From: Flavobacteriales bacterium UBA7519
GTDB lineage: Bacteria; Bacteroidota; Bacteroidia; Flavobacteriales; Weeksellaceae
Direction of reading: 5' to 3'
NCBI GenBank assembly: GCA_002476905.1
Contig: DLND01000080.1
Location: 9,119 to 16,030 of the forward strand
DNA: 6,912 bases
A program made the translations under genes and the position numbers. Below the pieces are notes generated by a model. It saw only the letters and a list, made by a program, of their open reading frames with translations, ran no database searches and had not been told where the DNA came from. Of the stretch, positions 1-6,215 are shown in pieces (the stretch's first letter is position 1; every line of letters starts with the position of its first letter).

Positions 1-962
1 ATGATAAAGTAATGGGAATGGATTTGTCTATGGGCGGTCATTTGACGCACGGTTCTGCGGTTAATTTCTCAGGAATCCAATATCAGGTTTGTTCTTACGG
101 CGTTCAAAAAGAAACGGGGTTGATTGATTATGACCAAATGAGAGAAGTCGCTTTAAGAGAAAAACCAAAAATGCTGATTGCCGGATTCTCTGCTTATTCC
201 AGAGATTTGGATTATGCCAAATTCCGTGAAGTGGCAGATGAAATTGGAGCAACGCTTTGGGCGGATATTGCACATCCGGCTGGTTTGGTGGCAAAAGGTA
301 TTTTGAATAATCCATTCGAACATTGCCACGTTGTAACGACGACGACTCACAAAACGTTGAGAGGGCCAAGAGGTGGAATGATTATGATGGGCAAAGATTT
401 TGAAAATACTTATGGACATAAAACGCCGAAAGGAGAAACCAAATTAATGAGTGCGGTTTTGGATGGTGCTGTTTTTCCAGGAATCCAAGGGGGGCCGCTG
501 GAACACGTGATTGGAGCTAAAGCAGTTGCTTTTGCAGAAGCTATTGATAATAAATTCGAGGTTTATGCGAAGCAAGTTAAAGCTAATGCTCAGGCTTTGG
601 CAAAAGCAATGATAGATTTAGGTTTCGAAATCGTAAGCGGTGGAACAGATAATCACTTGATGTTAATCGATTTGAGAAATAAAAACGTGAACGGAAAAGA
701 AACTGAAAAAGCATTGGTGAAAGCGGATATCACTTGCAACAAGAATATGGTTCCTTTTGATGACAAATCGCCGTTTACAACTTCTGGGATTCGTCTTGGT
801 ACTGCAGCAATCACAACAAGAGGTCTTAAGGAAAACGATATGCAAACCATTGCAGGCTTGATTTCTGAAGTGGTAGATGATATCAAAAATGAAAATACGT
901 TGCAGGCAGTGAAGAAAAAAGTAAATCAGTTAATGGAAGGGCGCGAGCTTTTCAATGATTAA
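1..962 (+). CDS. glyA: Serine hydroxymethyltransferase, 5'-truncated
   Basis: This is a PLP enzyme of the cytosol that interconverts serine + tetrahydrofolate with glycine + 5,10-methylene-tetrahydrofolate, the main source of one-carbon units. The reading frame is already open at base 3 (Asp-Lys-Val before the first Met), so the ATG at base 12 is an internal Met in the conserved stretch [15 protein letters not shown] and not the start. 319 residues are visible; the family is about 420, so roughly 100 N-terminal residues lie to the left. Numbering from the first visible codon, ADIAHPAGL contains the PLP-contacting Asp88 and His91, and [14 protein letters not shown] contains the Schiff-base Lys117. 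[11 protein letters not shown] and the C-terminal domain are intact, ending in TAA. The gene is followed 20 nt later by a strong terminator, so it is probably transcribed separately from what follows. Identification is very secure. Confidence 0.97.
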   Translation, partial: DKVMGMDLSMGGHLTHGSAVNFSGIQYQVCSYGVQKETGLIDYDQMREVALREKPKMLIAGFSAYSRDLDYAKFREVADEIGATLWADIAHPAGLVAKGILNNPFEHCHVVTTTTHKTLRGPRGGMIMMGKDFENTYGHKTPKGETKLMSAVLDGAVFPGIQGGPLEHVIGAKAVAFAEAIDNKFEVYAKQVKANAQALAKAMIDLGFEIVSGGTDNHLMLIDLRNKNVNGKETEKALVKADITCNKNMVPFDDKSPFTTSGIRLGTAAITTRGLKENDMQTIAGLISEVVDDIKNENTLQAVKKKVNQLMEGRELFND

Positions 963-981
963 TAATATCAAACAGTACAAT

Positions 982-1018
982 AAAAGAATGGACAATTTCG
1001 TTCATTCTTTTTTGTTTT
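982..1018 (+). terminator. Rho-independent terminator of glyA
   Basis: The arms AAAAGAATGGAC (982-993) and GTTCATTCTTTT (1000-1011) pair over 12 bp with one G-U, closing a 6-nt loop AATTTC. They are followed by a T-rich run (1009-1013, then TGTTTT). The position just after the glyA stop and the U tract on the + strand make this a convincing intrinsic terminator. The stem is AT-rich, as expected in Flavobacteriia. Confidence 0.85.
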
Positions 1019-1033
1019 AAATAATTATTATAT

Positions 1034-1065
1034 TCAATCTCTCAGTCACTCATCTGTCAATCTCT
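1034..1065 (+). repeat. 9-bp direct repeat upstream of recX
   Basis: TCAATCTCT occurs at 1034-1042 and again at 1057-1065, 23 bp apart start to start, in the pyrimidine-rich leader just before the recX ATG. The repeat is real by inspection. A role, such as a regulator site near recX, is only a possibility, and chance in a low-complexity CT-rich stretch is also plausible. I could not find a convincing Bacteroidetes -33/-7 promoter pair here. Confidence 0.35.
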
Positions 1066-1070
1066 AATTA

Positions 1071-1532
1071 ATGGAAAAAAAGTCTTACACCTTCGAAGAG
1101 ATTAAACAAAAATTGGTGAATTATTGTGTTTATCAGGATCGTTGTCATTCTGAAATAGAACAGAAGATGAGAGATTTTCTATTGATTCCTGAAGCTAAGG
1201 ATGAAATATTCCTATATCTTATCAAAGAAAACTACCTGAATGAAGAACGTTTTACCAGAAGTTACATCCGAGGGAAGTTTTATATCAAACATTGGGGAAA
1301 GAATAAGATCAAATTGAATCTTAAACAAAAAGGCATTACGGAAAAATTAATTTCCAAATGTATGGATGAGATTGACGAGAATGATTACGAAGAAACGATC
1401 GATAAGATTTATAAAGATTATTTCTCCAAACAAAAAGGGCTCAAGGATTATCAGAGAAAAAGTAAAACTATTAAATATCTTTTATCTAAAGGCTTTGAAT
1501 ACGACATCATATTAGAAGTTAATAATGAGTGA
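1071..1532 (+). CDS. recX: Regulatory protein RecX
   Basis: RecX binds RecA and modulates, usually inhibits, RecA filament growth and strand exchange in the cytoplasm. The 153-residue length is typical of RecX. The family signature is clear around residues 50-80: YLNEERFTRSYIRGKF followed by IKHWGKNKIKLNLKQKGI, matching the first and second three-helix repeats. The C-terminal third (DYQRKSKTIKYLLSKGFEYD) matches the last repeat, with the usual K-x-x-x-x-L-x-x-[KR]-G-[FY] pattern. The protein is highly charged and has no signal peptide. The ATG at 1071 is the first in frame and lies in an AT-rich leader with no Shine-Dalgarno, normal for Bacteroidetes. recA is not adjacent. The upstream glyA terminator implies its own promoter, which I could not place with confidence. 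Confidence 0.92.
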   Translation: MEKKSYTFEEIKQKLVNYCVYQDRCHSEIEQKMRDFLLIPEAKDEIFLYLIKENYLNEERFTRSYIRGKFYIKHWGKNKIKLNLKQKGITEKLISKCMDEIDENDYEETIDKIYKDYFSKQKGLKDYQRKSKTIKYLLSKGFEYDIILEVNNE

Positions 1533-1566
1533 TATAATCAAAGATTAACTTAAATTAATATTGAAT

Positions 1567-1590
1567 TATTTCAACAAAGTGAAATATTTC
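1567..1590. repeat. Inverted repeats between recX and the glycan operon
   Basis: Two overlapping symmetrical elements are visible. TATTTCA (1567-1573) pairs with TGAAATA (1580-1586) across a 6-nt loop and is followed by TTTCTT, which could act as a weak terminator for recX. GAAATATTTC (1581-1590) is a perfect 10-bp palindrome directly abutting the proposed -33 region of the next promoter, a position suited to an operator. The symmetry is seen directly. Either function is inferred, and AT-rich sequence makes chance palindromes common. Confidence 0.35.
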
Positions 1591-1620
1591 TTAAAAATAA
1601 ATAAAAAAATCTTAATTTCG
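1591..1620 (+). promoter_or_regulatory. Putative Bacteroidetes sigma-A promoter of the glycan-export operon
   Basis: TAATTTCG at 1613-1620 matches the Bacteroidetes -7 consensus TAnnTTTG with one change. TTA at 1591-1593 sits 19 nt upstream, the usual spacing for the -33 TTG element, with one change. Transcription would start around 1625-1630, giving a leader of about 20 nt to the ATG at 1647. This is the only reasonable promoter candidate I found for the genes from 1647 onward, which are otherwise tightly packed. Confidence 0.5.
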
Positions 1621-1646
1621 TCCCCAAATACGATCAAATTCAATTC

Positions 1647-2264
1647 ATGAAAAAGCTAATTATAATTGGTTTTGTTTTGTTGATAGGTGTTGCCAATGCA
1701 CAATCCATAAAATATGGGGTTACAGCCAATTTTCACCAATCCTCAATCGTTAAGGTTCACGATTATTCCAAAGGAGCATTCGGAGGTGGCATAGGAATAT
1801 TTGCTGATGTATCCTTAGTCCCAAATGATATTTATGATTCTGCTTGGTTGTATTTCACGCCTCAGTTGGAGTTTAACACATTGGGAGAGAATGCCAACAA
1901 TCCAAAAGAGGAAAAACAAAAATACCATAATAATTACATCGGTTTACCATTATATATTAAGTACTTTTTGAGAAGTCATGGTTACAAAGGGGATTTGTAT
2001 TTTATGGCAGGTCCCCGTTTGGAATTTCTGGTATCGGAAAAGAGATCGGGACCTCCGGCGGATTTCGAAGCGCAGGAGCAGAATATAAGCAGCTTCGGTT
2101 ATGGCGTTTCTGTAGGAGCTGGGATTAAAATTAATGATAAATTGGATGCTTTTATACGCTTTGATCGGGGCTTTTCAAAAATTTATCCGGATTATACCAG
2201 AGATGCTACCTATAACAGAATGTTAGCATTGGGTATTAACTATTATATCGGCGAAACAAACTAA
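1647..2264 (+). CDS. PorT-like outer-membrane beta-barrel protein
   Basis: 205 residues with a Sec signal peptide: basic MKK, a hydrophobic core at residues 4-15, and a likely cleavage after ANA at residue 18, before Gln19. The mature part alternates glycine-rich and aromatic amphipathic strands. It shows the hallmark of the PorT / OMP_b-brl_2 family, YHNNYIGLPLYIKYF at residues 93-107, then LYFMAGPRLEFLVS, SFGYGVSVGAGIKI, LDAFIRFDRGFS and a closing strand MLALGINYYIG. This predicts a small barrel, perhaps 8 strands, in the outer membrane. Members of this family have many roles; PorT itself serves type IX secretion, but nothing here ties this copy to that system. It is the first gene after the promoter and lies immediately upstream of the polysaccharide-export lipoprotein, so a role in assembling or assisting glycan export is inferred. 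The exact function is unknown. Confidence 0.82.
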   Translation: MKKLIIIGFVLLIGVANAQSIKYGVTANFHQSSIVKVHDYSKGAFGGGIGIFADVSLVPNDIYDSAWLYFTPQLEFNTLGENANNPKEEKQKYHNNYIGLPLYIKYFLRSHGYKGDLYFMAGPRLEFLVSEKRSGPPADFEAQEQNISSFGYGVSVGAGIKINDKLDAFIRFDRGFSKIYPDYTRDATYNRMLALGINYYIGETN

Positions 2265-2313
2265 TTTAATGAATAAAACTGTAATAGATTATAATGATCT
2301 TTGCAGATTTCCA

Positions 2314-3102
2314 ATGAAAAAATTATTATTTTTTTTGCTCATCATATCGCTTGTAACTTCTTGTAAGCCAAAGCAAAATATGATTTATATGAGCAATAAC
2401 AACTTCCAGCAGGAAGTGTCACAGGCGAGGTACGAGGGATTACGGATTCAGGAAGGAGACATGCTGGAGATCATTGTGACAGCATTGGATGACTTGGCAG
2501 TAAAACCCTTTAACCGGACTACAATGCAAAAGACGGGTGAAGAAGGCAGTGCTGGCGGTAACGCTCGTTTGGGAGATAATCAGTATCAGGTAACATCAGA
2601 TGGCTATATCCCTTTTCCGGTACTGGGGAATGTTTACTGCAAGGGGATGACCAAACAGCAGCTAAAAACCGAGTTAGATAGCCGCCTGAAGCAGTATTTG
2701 ACTGATCCTGTAGTCACAGTGAGGCATCTCAACTTCAATATCAGTATCTTGGGAGATGTGGGTAGTCCTGGGCAGAAAACCAGTTCCACAGAGAAACTGA
2801 ATGTTTTCCAGGCACTAGCCTTGGCTGGTGATATGAGAGATTCTGCCAATAGAACCAATGTAAAATTGATTCGGTATTCCGAAGAATCAGGAAAAGATAT
2901 CACTTATAATCTGGACCTGTCAGAAACTTCTATAGTCAATTCGCCTTACTACTATCTGCAGCAGAATGACATTCTGTATGTAGAGCCGGATAAAAATAAA
3001 CAAATCGCAGCCAATACCACCAACCCAAATAGAGGACTGTTTCTACAGCTGATGGGGGTGGTGCTTGGATTGGTAACGTTCGTGATAGCCTTAGCTAGAT
3101 AA
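2314..3102 (+). CDS. wza: Wza-type polysaccharide export lipoprotein
   Basis: Outer-membrane export protein for capsule or other exopolysaccharide. I choose the ATG at 2314, giving 262 residues, because it yields a perfect lipoprotein signal: MKKLLFFLLIISLVTSC, lipobox VTSC with lipidated Cys17. The in-frame ATG at 2269 would add 15 polar residues that spoil the signal. CKPKQN lacks the acidic residues of the Bacteroidetes surface-export signal, suggesting a periplasm-facing lipoprotein. The Poly_export domain spans about residues 40-140 (YEGLRIQEGDMLEI at 40-53; DGYIPFPVLGNV). An SLBB-type domain starts at NFNISILGDVGSPG (140-153) and continues through LNVFQALALAGDM to LQQNDILYVEPDK. The C-terminus (241-262) is strongly hydrophobic. 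E. coli Wza is about 380 residues, so this is a short form. It ends 5 nt before the wzc-like gene, the classic export pair. The family assignment is secure; the symbol is by analogy. Confidence 0.9.
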   Translation: MKKLLFFLLIISLVTSCKPKQNMIYMSNNNFQQEVSQARYEGLRIQEGDMLEIIVTALDDLAVKPFNRTTMQKTGEEGSAGGNARLGDNQYQVTSDGYIPFPVLGNVYCKGMTKQQLKTELDSRLKQYLTDPVVTVRHLNFNISILGDVGSPGQKTSSTEKLNVFQALALAGDMRDSANRTNVKLIRYSEESGKDITYNLDLSETSIVNSPYYYLQQNDILYVEPDKNKQIAANTTNPNRGLFLQLMGVVLGLVTFVIALAR

Positions 3103-3107
3103 TCAAT

Positions 3108-5393
3108 ATGGAATTAATGGAGAGCCTGCCGGCTGTAAAGAAAAAAAAACTGAATATCAAAAAAGAAATTTTCAAATACCTGCGCTATTGGTATTGGATT
3201 CTTCTGAGTATGCTGCTTTGTTTTGTGGGAGCCAAAATTTATCTCAGATACACCACGCCACAATACCTTTCTAAAACCTCATTGCAATTTCCGCAATCCA
3301 AATCTAAAACGGCTGAGTCTTTAGCAGATTTAGCCAATGGTGCAGGAAGAGCAGGAGAATTAGAAGGAGAGGCCACGGCAATAGTATCCAAGCCTATTTT
3401 AGCTAAGGTAGTGGGTCAGCTTAATCTTAATGTGAGTTTCTATGGCATCGGGGCAATCAAAGAAAACGAACTTTATACTTCTTCTCCCTTAGAGGCTAAT
3501 ATTATAGAGGTTCAAAATCCTAAATTTTCTTCGGCGTCATACATCATATCACCATCTGGAAACGGTACGTACAAACTGTCGGAAGGTCCACTAAAGGGTA
3601 ATAAAGATAAGTTCCAGTTCGGACAGTTGGTTTCGCTACCATTTGGAAAAGTGATCATCAAAATCAAAAAGGGAAAAAAATCATTTGAACCGATTAAAAT
3701 CGTTTTTAGGAGCACACCCAGTTTAGTATCATCACTGGAGAGTCAGTTGGTTGTCGCATTGCCTCCTGATAAAGGGCAGATGATGGATATAAGCTTCACA
3801 GGACCCGTTCCCTCCAAATCCGAAGATATTCTTAACAGCCTTACAGAGCAATATAACATCGAGGGCAAAAAGGATAGAAACATGGAAGCTCAGAACACCC
3901 AGGATTTTATCAATGGCAGATTAGAGATCATTTCTCAGGATCTTTCGGGGATAGAAGGGGAAAAAGAAGCTTTCAAACGCAGCAACGAGATTACAGACTT
4001 AGATACACAGGCTAATTTAGCTGTTAATAATGCCAATTCTAATACAAATCAGTTAATAGAGTATGCAACACAATTGGATTTGGTCAATTCAATTTATAGT
4101 TTGACCTCTTCGGAGCGCCTGTTACCTAGCAATATGGGGCTGTCCCCTGTGACAGAGGGCTATATAGCAAGGTATAATGATATGTTGCTGACAAAAAATA
4201 AGACCCTCAAACAGGCGACGGCTCAGAACCCATCGGTTGTACAGCTCAATAGAGATATATTGGAGATGCGCGACCTGATTCGTCAGAACTTGGTAGAATC
4301 TAAAGCCACTTTACAACTTCAGATAGCACAATCAAAAGGACAGTTAAACCAGAACCGCCATAAGATTTATATTTATCCCACACAGGAAAAAGTTTTCCGA
4401 GGCATAGAGCGTCAGCAGAACCTTAAAGAACAGCTCTACCTGTACCTGCTCCAGAAAAGAGAAGAGAATGCCATTACCTTGGCAGTGACGGCGCCAAAAG
4501 CTAAAGTTATTAATCCTGCTTATACAGTGGGGATAGTAAAACCGGAAAAACAAAACATACTCCTGGGTGCACTGTTAGCAGGTTTGCTTCTTCCTGTGGT
4601 AATATTATATGCAAAATATGCATCAGATACTAAGATTTATACGAAAGATCAGATACAGACGTCGGTTACGGATGCATTAGTGATTGCCGAGATTCCTGAG
4701 AGTCCTAAAGAATCAGATCTAGTGTCTGCTAATGATTTTTCTGTGTTTGCGGAGTCTTTCAGAATCCTAACATCCAATCTAAAATTTATTCTGAAATCCA
4801 AGGAAAGTAAGGGCCAGAGTGATGTCATATTGGTTACATCTTCAGTTAAAGCAGAAGGCAAAACTATTGTAGCATTTAATACAGCAGTCACATTAGCAGG
4901 TAATTCTAAGGTGCTTCTCATTGGTGCGGATATCAGAAATCCGCATTTGCAGCGTTTTGTAGCAGGATCAGATAAAGGACTGACAGATTATTTGATCTCA
5001 GACGACACCTCTGTTCAGCCTTACATTGTGCCCTCTGGACTGAATGAGAATCTGGATATTCTTTTCAGTGGAGCGATGGCACCTAATCCCAATGATTTGT
5101 TGGAGATGAAGAAATTTGACGAGATGATTGAGAGTATTAAGCATACATACCGCTATATCGTGATAGACTCTGCACCGGTAATGCTGGTAAGCGATACAAT
5201 GCATTTGATCGAGATTGCAGATGCCATTCTTTATATCGTAAAATCCAATTTTACGGATCAGGAAATGCTGGATTTTGCTGATGAATTCAAGCAGACACAC
5301 AACTTGAAAAACATCGCTTTTATCCTTAATAACGTGAAGCCGGAAAACAGCCGTTATGGAAACAAGTATGGGTATGGGTATTATTCAGAATAA
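3108..5393 (+). CDS. wzc: Wzc-type polysaccharide co-polymerase and BY-kinase
   Basis: Inner-membrane tyrosine autokinase that controls chain length and export with Wza. 761 residues. TM1 is at about 29-46, followed by a Wzz-like periplasmic region with long coiled-coil segments (roughly 250-450). Next comes the GNVR-like block RQQNLKEQLYLYLLQKREE and TM2 at 484-502. The cytoplasmic kinase domain has Walker A SVKAEGKT (579-586, Lys585), Walker A' VLLIGADIRNP (602-612, Asp608 and Arg610) and Walker B YIVIDSAPV (from 683, Asp687). The C-terminus carries a tyrosine cluster, Y750, Y754, Y756, Y758 and Y759, the expected autophosphorylation sites. The first Asp of the usual Walker A' DxD is Gly606. 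Met4 is an alternative start. The gene follows wza by 5 nt and precedes the first ketoisomerase-like gene by 5 nt. GC looks higher here (about 47% over 4201-4320 by hand count) than in recX. Confidence 0.94.
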   Translation: MELMESLPAVKKKKLNIKKEIFKYLRYWYWILLSMLLCFVGAKIYLRYTTPQYLSKTSLQFPQSKSKTAESLADLANGAGRAGELEGEATAIVSKPILAKVVGQLNLNVSFYGIGAIKENELYTSSPLEANIIEVQNPKFSSASYIISPSGNGTYKLSEGPLKGNKDKFQFGQLVSLPFGKVIIKIKKGKKSFEPIKIVFRSTPSLVSSLESQLVVALPPDKGQMMDISFTGPVPSKSEDILNSLTEQYNIEGKKDRNMEAQNTQDFINGRLEIISQDLSGIEGEKEAFKRSNEITDLDTQANLAVNNANSNTNQLIEYATQLDLVNSIYSLTSSERLLPSNMGLSPVTEGYIARYNDMLLTKNKTLKQATAQNPSVVQLNRDILEMRDLIRQNLVESKATLQLQIAQSKGQLNQNRHKIYIYPTQEKVFRGIERQQNLKEQLYLYLLQKREENAITLAVTAPKAKVINPAYTVGIVKPEKQNILLGALLAGLLLPVVILYAKYASDTKIYTKDQIQTSVTDALVIAEIPESPKESDLVSANDFSVFAESFRILTSNLKFILKSKESKGQSDVILVTSSVKAEGKTIVAFNTAVTLAGNSKVLLIGADIRNPHLQRFVAGSDKGLTDYLISDDTSVQPYIVPSGLNENLDILFSGAMAPNPNDLLEMKKFDEMIESIKHTYRYIVIDSAPVMLVSDTMHLIEIADAILYIVKSNFTDQEMLDFADEFKQTHNLKNIAFILNNVKPENSRYGNKYGYGYYSE

Positions 5394-5398
5394 TTAAA

Positions 5399-5803
5399 AT
5401 GACTAAACCAAAAATTTTACAACTCCCGAAAATAGTAGATCCCCGAGGGAATCTTTCTTTTTTTGAAAGCCCAAGACAGCTTTCTTTTGAAATTGCGAGG
5501 ACGTACTGGATTTATGATGTTCCCGGTGGGGAAACACGCGGAAGCCATGCTTTTAAAGAGCAGCAGGAATTTATTGTAGCGCTTTCCGGAAGTTTTGATG
5601 TGGTGCTTGATGATGGAAACGGGGAAATTAAGTTTTCATTAAACCGTTCCTATTACGGACTTCTTGTTCCTAAAATGTACTGGCGAAGAATGGAAAACTT
5701 TTCCACCAATGCGTTAGCCCTCATTGTGTCCGATAAGCATTTTGACGAGCAGGATTATATGAGAGATTTCGAAGAATTTAAATTATTGAAAAATGGACAA
5801 TAA
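5399..5803 (+). CDS. FdtA/QdtA/WxcM-like cupin sugar 3,4-ketoisomerase paralogue, divergent active site
   Basis: 134 residues, one cupin (double-stranded beta-helix) domain, cytosolic. Family landmarks are DPRGNLSFFE (14-23), YDVPGGETRGSHAFK (39-53), SGSFDVVLDDG, LNRSYYGLLVPKMYW and a C-terminal DYMRDFEEF. FdtA and QdtA convert dTDP-4-keto-6-deoxyglucose to the 3-keto isomer before transamination to Fuc3N or Qui3N. In FdtA, His49 is reported as the active-site base and His51 as strictly conserved. By alignment of the RGxHAxK motif this protein keeps His50 but has Phe52 in place of the second His, whereas its downstream neighbour has both. It may therefore be a non-catalytic or altered partner subunit, or act on another sugar. 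It starts 5 nt after wzc, and its 3' end overlaps the next gene by 11 nt. The fold assignment is secure; the activity is uncertain. Confidence 0.85.
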   Translation: MTKPKILQLPKIVDPRGNLSFFESPRQLSFEIARTYWIYDVPGGETRGSHAFKEQQEFIVALSGSFDVVLDDGNGEIKFSLNRSYYGLLVPKMYWRRMENFSTNALALIVSDKHFDEQDYMRDFEEFKLLKNGQ

Positions 5804-6215
5804 ATCAGTATTTGACTGTTCAGTAATTGATCTTGGAAAAATCAATTTTGCAGAAGGAAATCTCACGGTAGTAGAAAATAATTCCGCTTTTCCTTTTGAT
5901 GTGAAAAGGGTTTTTTACTTATACGATATTGCAGGAGGTGAGAGCAGAGGCGCACATGCCCACAAAGAATGTCACCAGTTTCTCATCGCTGCCAGCGGAA
6001 GTTTTGAAGTTGCTTTAGATGACGGTACCTACAAAAGGCAAGTTTTTTTGAACAGGCCGAATATCGGTTTGCATATTCCGCCAGGAGTTTGGGCTTCAGA
6101 AATTAATTTTTCTTCGGGAGCGATCTGCCTGGTCTTAGCGTCACACGCTTATAATGAAAGTGATTACCTTAGAAATTACGAAGAATTTTTAAAATTTAGA
6201 AATAATGAAATTTAA
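5793..6215 (+). CDS. FdtA/QdtA/WxcM-like cupin sugar 3,4-ketoisomerase, canonical motif
   Basis: 140 residues, a single cupin domain homologous to the preceding gene. It has GNLTVVE (22-28), YDIAGGESRGAHAHK (44-58), SGSFEVALDDG, LNRPNIGLHIPPGVW and the C-terminal DYLRNYEEF. Both histidines of the RGxHAHK motif are present (His55, His57), corresponding to FdtA His49 and His51, so this copy is the better candidate for a working dTDP-4-keto-6-deoxyhexose 3,4-ketoisomerase. Whether the product goes towards Fuc3NAc (FdtA) or Qui3NAc (QdtA) cannot be told from the sequence. The ATG at 5793 lies inside the end of the previous gene (ATGGACAATAA), giving an 11-nt overlap and probable translational coupling. 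Its own end overlaps the next gene in the same way. FdtA dimers form by strand swapping, so a heterodimer with its neighbour is conceivable. Confidence 0.88.
   Translation: MDNKSVFDCSVIDLGKINFAEGNLTVVENNSAFPFDVKRVFYLYDIAGGESRGAHAHKECHQFLIAASGSFEVALDDGTYKRQVFLNRPNIGLHIPPGVWASEINFSSGAICLVLASHAYNESDYLRNYEEFLKFRNNEI

Noticed and set aside
12..14. ATG at 12 as the start of glyA
   Set aside because: The frame is open further left (Asp-Lys-Val) and the Met lies within a conserved internal motif; about 100 residues of the family are upstream, outside the window.
963..1070. Possible small gene or RNA between glyA and recX
   Set aside because: The terminator hairpin accounts for the only strong structure. 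No ORF and no further stable stem was seen.
1647..2264. Assignment of the barrel protein as PorT of the type IX secretion system
   Set aside because: Only family-level resemblance; the family is large and diverse, and no other type IX genes are nearby.
2296..2303. GATCTTTG as a -7 promoter element for wza
   Set aside because: One mismatch to TAnnTTTG, but the expected -33 position reads TAA instead of TTG, and transcription would start almost at the ATG. The tight operon spacing makes it unnecessary.
2269..2313. Upstream in-frame ATG as the wza start, or a short leader peptide
   Set aside because: It adds 15 polar residues before an ideal lipoprotein signal starting at 2314. It sits 5 nt after the previous stop, so it cannot be fully excluded, but lipoprotein topology favours 2314.
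61..5300. Several minus-strand ORFs of 60-102 codons opposite glyA, wza and wzc
   Set aside because: All lie antisense to well-supported conserved genes, have no recognisable motifs, and are explained as shadows of the coding frame.
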